DNA of 64,000 bases from positions 620,001 to 684,000 of the forward strand of contig NZ_CP101655.1 of the NCBI RefSeq assembly GCF_028830055.1. The letters are read 5' to 3'. Below the pieces are notes generated by a model. That model was not told where the DNA came from and ran no database searches. It saw nothing but the letters and a program-made list of their open reading frames with translations. Origin of the DNA: Pseudomonas serboccidentalis (GTDB lineage: Bacteria; Pseudomonadota; Gammaproteobacteria; Pseudomonadales; Pseudomonadaceae). How positions within the stretch are numbered: position 1 is the first letter of the stretch; every line of letters begins with the position of its first letter. The translations under genes and the position numbers were made by a program. Below, piece by piece: positions 8,574-17,785 of this stretch.

Positions 8574-9493
8574 ACTTTCTCAACCTCCGGACGGCCCAGA
8601 ATGCCGGTCGGACGGAACAACAGCACCAGAACCAACAAGCCGAAAGCCACGACGTCCTTGTACTGGTCGCCGAAGATATCGGCACCGAACGCTTCCGCCA
8701 CCCCCAGCACCAGCCCGCCGAGCATGGCGCCGGGGATGCTGCCGATACCGCCCAGTACTGCGGCGGTGAAGGCCTTGAGGCCGACGAGGAAGCCGGCGTT
8801 CGGGTTGATCACGCCGTACTGCATGCTCAGCAGCACGGCCGCGACGGCCGCCAGCGCAGCGCCGATGACGAAGGTCAGGGCGATGATGTTGTTGGTGTTG
8901 ATGCCCAGCAGGTTGGCCATCTTGATGTCTTCGGCACAGGCGCGGCAGGCGCGGCCCAGGCGAGAGCGGGAGATGAACAGCGTGAGGCCGAGCATGGCGA
9001 CCAGGGTCACCACGAACACCACGATTTGCATGTAGGAAATCAGCACTTCATGTGCGCCACCTGGCCCGATGGAAATGTTCCCAGGGATCAGGTTGGGGAT
9101 GGATTTGTCCTTGGAGTCTTGCGCCAGCAGAACCGTGTTCTGCAGGAAGATCGACATACCGATGGCGGAGATCAGCGGGATCAGACGGTTGCTGCCGCGC
9201 AGGGGGCGGTAGGCGATCCGTTCGATGCTGTAACCGTACGAACTTGTCACGACGATGCTCGCGATGAAGGCAGCGGTCATCAACAGCGGGACGTTGTCGA
9301 TTCCCATCATGGCCAGCCCGGCGATGGCGATGAACGCCACGTAGGAACCGATCATGTACACCTCGCCGTGGGCGAAGTTGATCATTCCAATGATGCCGTA
9401 AACCATCGTATAGCCGATGGCGATCAGGGCATACGTGCTGCCAATGGTCAGGCCATTAACCAGCTGTTGGAAGAAGTGATAGAGGTCAGGCAT
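8570..9493 (-). CDS. livH: Branched-chain amino acid ABC transporter permease LivH (BraD)
   Basis: 307 aa with 7-8 hydrophobic segments. Typical LivH wording: [21 protein letters not shown] near the N-terminus, [15 protein letters not shown], and the coupling motif [39 protein letters not shown] segment lies near the C-terminus. It is the first permease gene after livK, from which it is separated by 230 bp containing a terminator-like hairpin, so livHMGF may be expressed at a lower level than the binding protein. Confidence 0.96.
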   Translation of the reverse strand: MPDLYHFFQQLVNGLTIGSTYALIAIGYTMVYGIIGMINFAHGEVYMIGSYVAFIAIAGLAMMGIDNVPLLMTAAFIASIVVTSSYGYSIERIAYRPLRGSNRLIPLISAIGMSIFLQNTVLLAQDSKDKSIPNLIPGNISIGPGGAHEVLISYMQIVVFVVTLVAMLGLTLFISRSRLGRACRACAEDIKMANLLGINTNNIIALTFVIGAALAAVAAVLLSMQYGVINPNAGFLVGLKAFTAAVLGGIGSIPGAMLGGLVLGVAEAFGADIFGDQYKDVVAFGLLVLVLLFRPTGILGRPEVEKV

Positions 9494-9673
9494 TACAACG
9501 CTCCTAAAAACCTGATACGCATTTCACTGGTGGAGTCATTTTCCCGCCCGGCCCCGTGGATCTTTATCCACTTCGAATCCGGGTTTTGCCAGCGAACCGC
9601 TGATGACGGTTTTGAGATTTTCAGGTGGGGAGACTGGCGGATCACGCCAGCGCGGCCCATACATTCGTAAAAC

Positions 9674-9699
9674 AAAGCCCACGGCACGCCGTGGGCTTT
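9674..9699. terminator. Attenuating hairpin between livK and livH
   Basis: A 12-bp stem (AAAGCCCACGGC / GCCGTGGGCTTT) with a 2-base loop lies 25 bp downstream of livK. The T-run is short (TTTA), so partial read-through into livHMGF is likely. This is a common way to make the binding protein in excess over the membrane parts. Confidence 0.7.
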
Positions 9700-9723
9700 A
9701 TTGGCAGTCAGTCAGGGCGCGCC

Positions 9724-10851
9724 TTACTGAGGCGAAACTTCAGTTTTTGGTTTGCCGAAGTGCCACTCGTAAACCACAAATTTGAAGTCCTTCAGGTCGC
9801 CCTTGGCGTCGAAGCTCAGGTCGCCAGTCGGGGTCTTGAAGGTGCCGGCGTGAATGGCTTCAGCCACTTTGGCAGTGTCTTCGGATTTGGCCGCGGCAAT
9901 ACCGCCGGCAATCACTTCAACCGCCGAGTAGGAAGGGAACACGAACGGGCCGCTCGGGTCTTCTTTCTTCGCCTTGAATGCATCTGCCAGGGCAACGTTG
10001 GCCGGATCCTGGTCAAAGGATTTCGGCAGGGTCACCAGCAGGCCTTCGGAGGCGTCTTTGGCGATCTGCGAAATGGAGTCGTTACCCACGCCTTCCGGAC
10101 CCATGAACTTGGCTTTCAGGCCTTTTTCCTGGGATTGACGCAGGATCAGACCCAGCTCCGGGTGGTAGCCGCCGTAGTAAACGAAGTCGACGTTGGCTTG
10201 CTTGAGTTTGGCGATCATCGAGGAGAAGTCCTTGTCGCCGGCGTTGACGCCTTCGAACACGGCGACTTTCACGCCTTTCTTCTCCAGGGTGGCTTTGACA
10301 GCGGTGGCGATGCCTTCACCGTATTGCTGTTTGTCGTGCAGCACGGCAACGATTTTCGGCTTCACGTGGTCGGCGATGTAGTTACCGGCGGCAGGGCCCT
10401 GGGCGCTGTCCAGACCGATGGTGCGGAAGACCATTTTGTAACCACGGGTGGTGATGTCCGGGCTGGTGGCAGCCGGGGTGATCATGATCACGCCTTCGTC
10501 TTCGTAGATGTCCGAAGCAGGCTGGGTGGAGCTGGAGCACAGGTGACCGACCACGAACTTGACGCCGTCGTTGACGACCTTGTTCGCGACCGCTACGGCT
10601 TGTTTCGGATCGCACGCGTCATCGTATTCAACGGCTTCGAGTTTCTTGCCGTCGACGCCGCCCTTGGCGTTGATTTGCTCGATGGCCATTTTCGCGCCAC
10701 TGAACTGCATGTCGCCGTATTGGGCTACAGGACCGGTTTTAGGGCCGGCGATACCGATCTTGATGGTGTCAGCTGCGAACGAATGGCTGGCAACCCCGGC
10801 CAGAACCATAGCGGCAAACAGTTTGGAAATCTGCTTAGTAGCCTTAGTCAT
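9724..10851 (-). CDS. braC: Branched-chain amino acid periplasmic binding protein LivK/BraC
   Basis: 375 aa. The signal peptide is residues 1-26 (ending SHSFA-A), followed by the type I periplasmic binding fold: DTIKIGIAGPKTGPVAQYGD, the conserved cysteine pair in EYDDACDPKQA and VGHLCSSST, PAATSPDITTRGY, and a VYYGGYHPELGLI ligand-side loop. It delivers leucine, isoleucine, valine (and in BraC also alanine and threonine) to LivHM. A good ribosome site (GTGGAG) precedes the ATG. It is the first gene of the cluster. Confidence 0.96.
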   Translation of the reverse strand: MTKATKQISKLFAAMVLAGVASHSFAADTIKIGIAGPKTGPVAQYGDMQFSGAKMAIEQINAKGGVDGKKLEAVEYDDACDPKQAVAVANKVVNDGVKFVVGHLCSSSTQPASDIYEDEGVIMITPAATSPDITTRGYKMVFRTIGLDSAQGPAAGNYIADHVKPKIVAVLHDKQQYGEGIATAVKATLEKKGVKVAVFEGVNAGDKDFSSMIAKLKQANVDFVYYGGYHPELGLILRQSQEKGLKAKFMGPEGVGNDSISQIAKDASEGLLVTLPKSFDQDPANVALADAFKAKKEDPSGPFVFPSYSAVEVIAGGIAAAKSEDTAKVAEAIHAGTFKTPTGDLSFDAKGDLKDFKFVVYEWHFGKPKTEVSPQ

Positions 10852-11203
10852 AGTGCTCCACTCTTACTGTTGTATTTTTTTTGAGTTCTGGCGCCGTAGC
10901 AGCAGAACCGGGTCAGATATCTTTGCGATACCCTCCGGAAATGCCCCCGGCAACTGTACCGGTACAGTGTAGAGCGCCGGTTGTTGGCCTGGGAAGCTGG
11001 CGCCAGGGGGCAAAACTTGTGGGTGTCGCATTTTTGAATGAAAAAGACAGAATTGCGGCGGGGCTTTCGTGGGGCTTATGCCCCAAACAGCAGCATTCCT
11101 TGGCGTTCCTGCTCTTTTCGTTCGGTGAAGCCATTTGCAACCGGGTTTTGCTGCCGGACCACCGACGTTATCATTCGCGTCGATTTCTTTTCCGGACAGT
11201 CCC
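10852..11203. promoter_or_regulatory. Divergent promoter region with a perfect 16-bp palindrome
   Basis: This 352-bp gap lies between braC (minus) and the DUF2288 gene (plus). It holds a perfect palindrome at 10953-10968, ACTGTACC followed by GGTACAGT, about 100 bp upstream of the braC start. The T-rich stretch 10875-10882 is close to the braC start. The palindrome is a credible operator, but I cannot name its regulator. I see no RNA gene here. Confidence 0.5.
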
Positions 11204-11509
11204 ATGAATCAAGAACCTAGCACCCTCTATGCCAAGCTGCTTGGTGAAACCGCATCTATTACCTGGAAAGAGCTGGAGCCGTTCTTCGCCAAGGGTGCCC
11301 TATTGTGGGTCGACCCGGCCCTGGATTTGATCGCCGCCGCCGAAGCCGTGGCCTCGGATGATGGCGAGAAAGTCGCCGCCTGGCTGGCCGAAGACAAGGT
11401 CGCCAAGCTGTCTGAAACGCGGGCGCTGGATATTTTCGAACGCGATCCCGCGCTGTGGGCGGTGGTGGTCAGTCCGTGGATTCTGATCCAGGAAAGGGCG
11501 CAGGTCTGA
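11204..11509 (+). CDS. DUF2288 family protein
   Basis: 101 aa, acidic, soluble. It matches the small DUF2288 family by layout: SITWKELEPFFAKGALLWVDPALDLI, then a central helix with the wording VASDDGEKVAAWLAEDKVAKL and a C-terminal VVVSPWILIQE. The start at 11204 was preferred because the upstream extension of the frame lacks family sequence. Function is unknown. It is followed by a weak hairpin (11646-11663, GAGCAGCCTAACGGCTGCTT) and REP-like elements, so it is probably a single-gene unit. Confidence 0.8.
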   Translation: MNQEPSTLYAKLLGETASITWKELEPFFAKGALLWVDPALDLIAAAEAVASDDGEKVAAWLAEDKVAKLSETRALDIFERDPALWAVVVSPWILIQERAQV

Positions 11510-11714
11510 GCGGTTGCACCTTGATGGTGCGTGCTTCGTCTGTAGGAAAGTGTGTAGCCGAGTAGCGTGATGGCACGTTGCCGTAGAGAAACGCCACAAG
11601 CGTGGGTGGCATAACGGTGACGTAAACGTAACGGGCACAGTTTATTGAGCAGCCTAACGGCTGCTTAATTGTTTCTGAATGCTGGATTGGTGGGATTTGC
11701 GCGGCCTGAAAGGG

Positions 11715-11786
11715 CCAATCGCGAGCAGGCTCACTCCTACAATGGAAATGCGTTCCCCTGTAGGCGTGAGCCTGCTCGCGATTGCC
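11715..11786. repeat. Paired REP-like palindrome (class A)
   Basis: Arms AATCGCGAGCAGGCTCACTC and GTGAGCCTGCTCGCGATT are separated by about 25 bp. The right border reads GTAGGCGTG instead of GTAGGAGTG. It lies in the convergent gap between the DUF2288 gene and the tubulin-like gene. Confidence 0.85.
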
Positions 11787-11802
11787 GCGACTCGGTCTGT
11801 GA

Positions 11803-14001
11803 TCAGACCGAGTAAGTCTTGCCGGTATGGTTATTGAGGGAAATAACCTTGGTCTTGCCGATGCGGTGACGGTAGATCTCGCGCAGGTACTTGATCGCCT
11901 TCTTCACGCAATCACGCGACAGGCGAATGTCGTTGATCGAGACGAACTTGTCCTTGTCGTTGATCAGCTCGCGGTATTTCTTCTCGTACATCGGCTTGAT
12001 CGCGTACCAGTTGGTGTCGAGGATTTTCGCCGGGTTCTCGAATTCGTTGAGCAGGTCGTCGATGCGCTCTTCGTCGAAGTCTTCATGAATGATGAAGTCG
12101 AGAATCGAATTGTCCAGGGTCTCGTCGAAACGGTACGGAGTCTTCGCAAAGCAGCGCTTGATGAACGCCACGATCAACGTCAGGAAGTCGTCCGACAGGC
12201 ACGGGCTCTTGGCGATCAGGGTGGTCAGCGACAGGTTGGCCGACGCACCGATCACCAGCGCATAACGCTTGAGCGTGGTGTTGGGGAACAGGCTGTTGAG
12301 GTGGGTCTTCAACCGGTTCAGGTCCATGTACGACAGCTTGTAGTCTTTGGGCAGCGAGACGATCGACACCACCGACGAGCAGTTCTTGAAGAAGTGCAGG
12401 TCGTGCAGGGCGGCAGCGTCATAGCCGGAGTTCTTGTACTGCTCCAGCGACGCGCGATAGCGCTTGGATTCGATCGGCAGCAGGCTGATGCCTTCGATCG
12501 CCTGGGTGACCTTGTTGAAGTGCGGCAGGTCGATCGAGCGGAAGAACAGGTCGTCGATGTTCAGGCGCTGTGGTTCTTTGTCGAACACCTTGAACTTGTC
12601 GCTGCTCGGCGGCGGGGTTTCCGGCACCACCGATTCGGCGTAGGCGATCGCCACCGGGCCGGCCAGGCTCATGAACAGGTCGTTGGCATCCAGGCGAATG
12701 GTTTCGCCGATGTCGATGCCGGCGCGGCGGAAGTAGTTCTGGTCGTAATCGGTGGTCACCGCCTGCGCGGTCAGGATGTTGAAGATCTGCTGCGAGATGT
12801 ACTGGTTGGCGTGCTTCTCCATCGCATTGACATCAATGTTCTGGATGTTGCCGTCATCGCTTTCTTCGGCGTAGCGCATGATGTCGTTGGAGATCAGCAT
12901 CATCGCGTTCCATGGGCGGATGCGGCCCATGACGCTGGCTTCACTGCTGTCTTCATTGGCGAAGTTGTAGGAGAAATCCCATTCTTCCGACAGGTATTTG
13001 CACAGCAGGCGTCCGGCGTTGATGTGCAGCGCCTCGGACATTTCACTGCGGTGGTCGGAAATGTTCGGCAGCACGCAGATGCCGCTGGTGAAGATCGGCT
13101 CGAACACGAACGAATGCCCGCTCTTGCCGTCATGCTCGTCCATCGGCTTGGTGTCGAACGTCTTGTTCATGTACGAGTGCTGCTGGGCCAGACCGAATTC
13201 CGAGGCCATGCCCGAACCGGTACCACCGCCGGCACTGAAGATCGAGAAGTACAGGCGCGACTGGTTGGCCTTGATGCCGCAGCTGTCGATCAGGTACGAG
13301 TGGATCATTTTCCAGTCGGGGCTGGAAAAACGCTGGGTGTCCTTGTTGAGGATGATCTTGGCCAGGTACTGGCCGAGGATCGGCGCGTTACCGGCGCCAC
13401 CGGCGTGGACTTCGGACAAGTCCATGATCTTCATTTTGCTGTAGTCGCGCAGAAAGCCGCTTTTCTCGCCCTTGCGCGAAAAACGGATGCGCCCGGCGAT
13501 GTCCTTGTCGAGGTCGCCGAGCATCACCAGCGGTTCCACCAGGAACACGGGTTTGCTCGATTTGTTCGGGCCGATGCGCAGGTTGTGCTTGATCCACTGC
13601 GCCGGGCTGTAGCCCTTGTCGGCCAGACGCCGCTCCGTCGCACGGTCTTCGTTGTTGAATTCGTTGAGGTAGAACTTGCGGGCGTTGTACACCAGCTCCG
13701 CGACGTCGAGGGCGATGTTCGAACCGCAGCGACCGAGGCCGATCAGGCACACCGACGGAAACTCCTGATCGTTGTGCTGCTCGTTGTCACCTTCCAGGTG
13801 CGGCGGGCGCGGGAACACCAGATCACGCAGGCCGTCAAGGTTGTCGAGGATGCGGTCAGTGTTGGTTTCGGTGTAGTACAGATATTGGTGAGTGCCCAGC
13901 GGGCGCGAAGGAGGCAATGGCTTCATCGGAGCCGGGCTGTTCGCCGCAGGGCTCAGGGGCAGATCGGATACCGCGGTGGCCGGATTGTTTTTAGAAGTCA
14001 T
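11803..14001 (-). CDS. Tubulin/FtsZ-superfamily protein (Tubulin_2-like), large
   Basis: 732 aa. After a Pro-rich, poorly conserved N-terminus (1-80), a nucleotide-binding Rossmann-type start appears: VCLIGLGRCGSNIALDV (residues 84-100), matching the T1 loop of FtsZ/tubulin. HAGGAGNAPILGQ (200-212) could be the T3 region and SAGGGTGSGMASEFG (256-270) contains the tubulin signature GGGTGSG (258-264) of the T4 loop. A long C-terminal region (about 400-732) is unlike FtsZ. No transmembrane segment is evident. It is not the cell-division FtsZ, which is shorter and sits in the dcw cluster. The gene stands alone, divergent from a dehydrogenase gene. GTP binding is strongly suggested; polymer formation and role are unknown. 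Confidence 0.82.
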   Translation of the reverse strand: MTSKNNPATAVSDLPLSPAANSPAPMKPLPPSRPLGTHQYLYYTETNTDRILDNLDGLRDLVFPRPPHLEGDNEQHNDQEFPSVCLIGLGRCGSNIALDVAELVYNARKFYLNEFNNEDRATERRLADKGYSPAQWIKHNLRIGPNKSSKPVFLVEPLVMLGDLDKDIAGRIRFSRKGEKSGFLRDYSKMKIMDLSEVHAGGAGNAPILGQYLAKIILNKDTQRFSSPDWKMIHSYLIDSCGIKANQSRLYFSIFSAGGGTGSGMASEFGLAQQHSYMNKTFDTKPMDEHDGKSGHSFVFEPIFTSGICVLPNISDHRSEMSEALHINAGRLLCKYLSEEWDFSYNFANEDSSEASVMGRIRPWNAMMLISNDIMRYAEESDDGNIQNIDVNAMEKHANQYISQQIFNILTAQAVTTDYDQNYFRRAGIDIGETIRLDANDLFMSLAGPVAIAYAESVVPETPPPSSDKFKVFDKEPQRLNIDDLFFRSIDLPHFNKVTQAIEGISLLPIESKRYRASLEQYKNSGYDAAALHDLHFFKNCSSVVSIVSLPKDYKLSYMDLNRLKTHLNSLFPNTTLKRYALVIGASANLSLTTLIAKSPCLSDDFLTLIVAFIKRCFAKTPYRFDETLDNSILDFIIHEDFDEERIDDLLNEFENPAKILDTNWYAIKPMYEKKYRELINDKDKFVSINDIRLSRDCVKKAIKYLREIYRHRIGKTKVISLNNHTGKTYSV

Positions 14002-14201
14002 TGTGCGCCATATACCTGGACAGGGTTGGCTCGGCGACCGTTGTCATCGAGCCTCACGGAAAGAGAATCTCGCGTCTTTGACTGCGCGTATTTGGCCCGG
14101 GCGTCAGGGGCTTGGCCTGATCGTCGCGCGGGGGAATCCTTTCCTGATCGTTCATGAATCGGCCATCATTCGGTGATCTTTAATCGAAAAGAGGCAAAAT
14201 G

Positions 14202-15095
14202 ATGTCAACGCTACCTTCGTTGGGATTTGCCGGAATCGGCTTGATGGGACTGCCGATTTGCCGCCGTCTGCTGGCGGCGGGATACCCGCTGACCGTGTGG
14301 AATCGCAACCCGGACAAGTGCGCGCCACTGGTCGAAGCTGGCGCCCGGCAAGTAGCGACCCCGGCCCAATTGTGCGAACACGCGGAGGTGGTGATGCTCT
14401 GCCTGGCCGACACGGCGGTGGTGCGCGAGGTAGTGTTTGGCGCCGGCGGTGTCGCTGAAGGTGCGAAAAAAGGCCAGTTGCTGGTGGATTTCTCCAGCCT
14501 GGAACCGACCGCTACACGTGAAATGGCCGCCGAGCTGGCGCAGAACACCGGCATGAGCTGGCTCGATTCACCGGTGTCCGGCGGCGTGGTCGGCGCCGAG
14601 GCGGGCAGCCTGGCAATCATGGTTGGCGGTGAAACGGCGGATCTGGACCGGGTGCGCCCGGTGCTGCTCAACCTCGGTCAGCGTGTCACCCACATGGGCG
14701 GCATCGGCGCCGGACAAGTGACCAAGGCTTGTAATCAGATGATCGTCGCCTGCAATGCGCTGGTGATTGCCGAAGTGGTGGCGCTGGCCGAACAGGCCGG
14801 GGTCGATGCCAGCCTGATCGCTGAAGCGCTGGCCGGTGGTTTTGCCGATTCGAAACCGTTGCAGATCCTCGCCCCGCAAATGGCCGAGAGCCGTTTCGAA
14901 CCGGTGAAATGGCATGTGCGCACGTTGCTCAAGGATCTCGATACGGCGGTTAAATTCTCTCGCGAACAGGGCTCGGCCACGCCGATCAGCGGATTGGCCG
15001 CACAACTGATGCGCCTGCATGGGGCGCAGGGCTTTTTGCAGAAGGATCCAGCGACACTGATACAAATGTACCGCGCGCCAGACTCAACGGATTGA
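14202..15095 (+). CDS. NAD(P)-dependent beta-hydroxyacid dehydrogenase (GarR/MmsB-like)
   Basis: 297 aa. N-terminal Rossmann motif FAGIGLMGLPICRRL, substrate-binding motif DSPVSGGVVGAEAGSL (residues 122-137), and catalytic Lys175 in GQVTKACNQM mark a 3-hydroxyisobutyrate/tartronate semialdehyde reductase family enzyme. VWNRNPDK after the second strand suggests NADP preference because an Arg follows the Asn. There are two adjacent ATGs (14199, 14202); the GAGG at 14191 is better spaced for the second. The 3' end overlaps the convergent MHYT-GGDEF-EAL gene by 110 bp. No neighbour reveals the substrate. Confidence 0.9.
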   Translation: MSTLPSLGFAGIGLMGLPICRRLLAAGYPLTVWNRNPDKCAPLVEAGARQVATPAQLCEHAEVVMLCLADTAVVREVVFGAGGVAEGAKKGQLLVDFSSLEPTATREMAAELAQNTGMSWLDSPVSGGVVGAEAGSLAIMVGGETADLDRVRPVLLNLGQRVTHMGGIGAGQVTKACNQMIVACNALVIAEVVALAEQAGVDASLIAEALAGGFADSKPLQILAPQMAESRFEPVKWHVRTLLKDLDTAVKFSREQGSATPISGLAAQLMRLHGAQGFLQKDPATLIQMYRAPDSTD

Positions 15096-17268
15096 CCGCG
15101 TGGACGTGTTTGCGTTGGTTGATTTCTTCCAGCACGGGGCGTAATTCGTCCAGCGGCACCGGGCGGCTGAGCAGGTAACCCTGAATGAAGTCGCAGCCCG
15201 AGCGCTCAAGAAACTCGTACTGCTCCAGGCTTTCCACGCCTTCGGTCACCACCTGCAGATGCAGGGTGTGGGCCATGACGATGATCGCCTGGACGATCTC
15301 CATGTCGGCGGTTGCCGTGGGAATGTCGAGGATGAACGAACGGTCGATTTTCAACGTGTTCAGCGGCAGGCGCTTGAGGTAGGCAAGCGACGAATAGCCG
15401 GTGCCGAAGTCGTCGATCGACAACGACACACCGAGGGCGCGGATTTGCCGCAACAACACCAGGGTGTTGGCGATGTTGCCCATCAATGCGTTTTCGGTGA
15501 CCTCCAGTTCCAGCCGTTCCGGCGCGACCCCGGCGCTGCGCAGCGCGCTTTCGATCTCATCGGCCAGCTCTTCCCGGGCGAGGTTGAGTGGCGAGCAGTT
15601 CCAGGCGATTTTCAGTTCGTCGCAGCCATGGCGCGTCAGTTCGCCAAGGTCCGCGCAGGCCCGGCGCAGCACCCAATTGTCCAGCTCGGCGATCAGGCCG
15701 TTGGTTTCGGCAATCGCAATGAAACGGTCCGGGGCCAGCAGGCCGTGCACCGGGTGCTGCCAGCGGATCAACGCTTCGAGTTTGGTCACCCGGCCGGTTT
15801 TCAGTTCGAAAATCGGTTGGTAATACAGGGTCAGCCCGTGTTCTTCGCGCAGGGCCTGGCGCAGTTCTTCTTCCAGTTGCAGTTCCAGGCTGGCGCGGGT
15901 CTTCATGTTTGAACTGAAAAAATGCAGGCCGTTACGTCCGGCCCCCTTGGACTGATACAACGCCAGATCCGCGTGCTTGAGCAGTTCTTCGCAAGTGGTG
16001 CCGTCGTCGGGAAACAGGCTGATGCCGATGCTGGTGGTCATCACCATGCGCCGTCCGGCCAGCTCGATCGGCTCCTTCATTTTCAGCATGATCCTTTGCG
16101 CCATGTTGCGCGCTTCCTCGCGCTCATGCAGGCCGATCAGGATGCAAAACTCGTCGCCACCGAACCGTGCGACCACGTCATCATGGCTGCGCACCGAGCT
16201 TTTGATGTGATTGGCGATGACTTTGAGCAGGGCGTCGCCGGCGTCATGGCCGAGACTGTCGTTGATTCGCTTGAAGTGATCGATATCGAGAAACATCACC
16301 GCGAGCATACCGCCTTCGCTGGTTTTCTGGTTGAGTTTCTCGGCGAAGATCTGGTTGAAACCGCGACGGTTGATCAGGTTGGTCAGGGCGTCATAGTTGG
16401 CCACTTGTTGCAGTGACATCCGCGCCTGATCAAGCTGGCTGAGCAGGGCATTGACCCGGCGCAGGTCGTGCTCCTTGCTCTGCAGTTTCTTGTCGGCCAG
16501 CGCCGCACTGATTGCGCTACCCAGAATCAGCAGGATGATCAGCGCGACCGTCAGGCCCAGTTGCAGGTGATTGGTTTCGGCACTCAGGGTCGGCGCGGCG
16601 CCTTCGGGCAACACCAGGCGCATTGCGGCCATGCCGGTGAAATGCATGCTGATGATGCCGGCGCCGAGGATCATCGCAGCGGTGTATTTGAGCAATTGAT
16701 GAAAACGCCCGCTGCCTTCACGCAAGTAACCGGCGACCCACAGTGCGGCGAAGCTGGCACCGACCGCAATCACGATCGACAGGCAAAACAACAGTGGCTG
16801 GTAGTAGGCATTGGCCACCGAGTGCATCGCCGCCATGCCGACATAGTGCATGCCGGCGATGCCCAGACCGATGATGATGGCGGTTTTCAGGTAGTGCACC
16901 AGGCTGGGCTGCGGCCCACTCAAGGTGTGCATCGCCAGCCACGAGGCGAGCAGGGCGATCAGCAGGGAAAACAGGGTGATCGCCAGGTCGTAGTGGATTT
17001 CGATCGGCGCCTGGAACGCCAGCATGGCGATGAAGTGCATGGCCCAGATGCCGCTGGCCAGGCAGGTGGCGCCGATCCAGCGCCACACCCGTCGCGAACC
17101 CGGATCTTCGGCGTGACCGACCCGCTCGGCCATGTCGAGGGTGGCAAAACTCGCGGCGCAGGCGACCAGATAGGCCACCAGCACCAGCAAGGGATTATGT
17201 GTGCAATCGAGAATGACCTGCCCGCTCTCCGGCAGCTCGGTAACAAACTGCAAACCAAGCCACTCCAT
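14986..17268 (-). CDS. Membrane-bound MHYT-GGDEF-EAL cyclic-di-GMP protein (MucR type)
   Basis: 760 aa. The N-terminal MHYT sensor has seven predicted helices with MHF (77-79), MHY (140-142) and MHF (208-210) motifs, proposed to bind copper and sense gases such as O2, CO or NO. A GGDEF domain follows with an intact GGDEF at 370-374. The EAL domain has EAL (498-500), EVTENALM, SIDDFGTGYSSL, LKIDRSFI and VTEGVESLEQ, so the phosphodiesterase residues look complete. The RxxD inhibitory site is shifted: RSHDD places Arg one residue too far from GGDEF. It resembles P. aeruginosa MucR, a dual c-di-GMP enzyme linked to alginate. The 3' end overlaps the opposing dehydrogenase gene. Confidence 0.93.
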   Translation of the reverse strand: MEWLGLQFVTELPESGQVILDCTHNPLLVLVAYLVACAASFATLDMAERVGHAEDPGSRRVWRWIGATCLASGIWAMHFIAMLAFQAPIEIHYDLAITLFSLLIALLASWLAMHTLSGPQPSLVHYLKTAIIIGLGIAGMHYVGMAAMHSVANAYYQPLLFCLSIVIAVGASFAALWVAGYLREGSGRFHQLLKYTAAMILGAGIISMHFTGMAAMRLVLPEGAAPTLSAETNHLQLGLTVALIILLILGSAISAALADKKLQSKEHDLRRVNALLSQLDQARMSLQQVANYDALTNLINRRGFNQIFAEKLNQKTSEGGMLAVMFLDIDHFKRINDSLGHDAGDALLKVIANHIKSSVRSHDDVVARFGGDEFCILIGLHEREEARNMAQRIMLKMKEPIELAGRRMVMTTSIGISLFPDDGTTCEELLKHADLALYQSKGAGRNGLHFFSSNMKTRASLELQLEEELRQALREEHGLTLYYQPIFELKTGRVTKLEALIRWQHPVHGLLAPDRFIAIAETNGLIAELDNWVLRRACADLGELTRHGCDELKIAWNCSPLNLAREELADEIESALRSAGVAPERLELEVTENALMGNIANTLVLLRQIRALGVSLSIDDFGTGYSSLAYLKRLPLNTLKIDRSFILDIPTATADMEIVQAIIVMAHTLHLQVVTEGVESLEQYEFLERSGCDFIQGYLLSRPVPLDELRPVLEEINQRKHVHAVNPLSLARGTFVSVSLDPSAKSPAPHAGASVVRPIR

Positions 17269-17416
17269 AGCATGCCCCGTCTCTGAAGTCGTCCCTACTG
17301 CGTCATCAACGCAGGCGAATGAAAGCAGTATAGAGGCGGTTTTTGCCGTGCAAGCGATAGTGGCATATTGCAGTCAACGATTTCGGCATGAGCCTAATAG
17401 CGATTGGTGCTAAGCG

Positions 17417-17785
17417 TCAGGCGCTCTGGTCGTAATGGATCTGGTTCCATTCCGGGTCGAGAGGTGGCAAGCCGAAGCGCGCCCGGGCGGCGTCGCAGTC
17501 GACGTTCTGTTCACCGTTCTCCCACGACGCCTCGAACTCGCGGCAGGGGCTGGAGCGCTGCTCATAAATCGAGCACTGCACGTTGCTGCCCACTTCACCG
17601 ACCAACGCTGTACAACGCGGTGATTTGCAGTCGGTGCCGTTCATCGCCACCCGACTGGGGGTGATCTGTGTCACCAGTTCATCGGGCACCGTACCCCCGG
17701 AGGATGAGCATTCACCCCAGAAAAAAGACACACGAAAATGGGAACAGCAGGCACCGCAATTCAGACACGGACTGACTTCGGACAT
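17417..17785 (-). CDS. YkgJ family cysteine-cluster protein
   Basis: 122 aa. The N-terminus MSEVSPCLNCGACCSHFRVSF gives the cluster C7, C10, C13, C14 typical of the zinc- or iron-binding CxxCxxCC family (YkgJ). More cysteines follow (CSSSGG, CKSPRC, CSIYEQRSSPC, and CDAARARF). The frame extends to 17854, but the family motif begins at the ATG at 17785, so I chose it; neither start has a strong ribosome site. Role unknown. Its 3' end is 148 bp from the start of the divergently oriented region before the MHYT gene. Confidence 0.85.
   Translation of the reverse strand: MSEVSPCLNCGACCSHFRVSFFWGECSSSGGTVPDELVTQITPSRVAMNGTDCKSPRCTALVGEVGSNVQCSIYEQRSSPCREFEASWENGEQNVDCDAARARFGLPPLDPEWNQIHYDQSA

Noticed and set aside
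10955..11205. Small frames on both strands upstream of the DUF2288 gene
   Set aside because: No family sequence and no ribosome sites; the region reads as promoter DNA.
11827..14157. 776-aa plus-strand open frame opposite the tubulin-like gene
   Set aside because: It is rich in Val, Arg, Asp and Gln typical of antisense frames; the minus strand carries the GGGTGSG motif.
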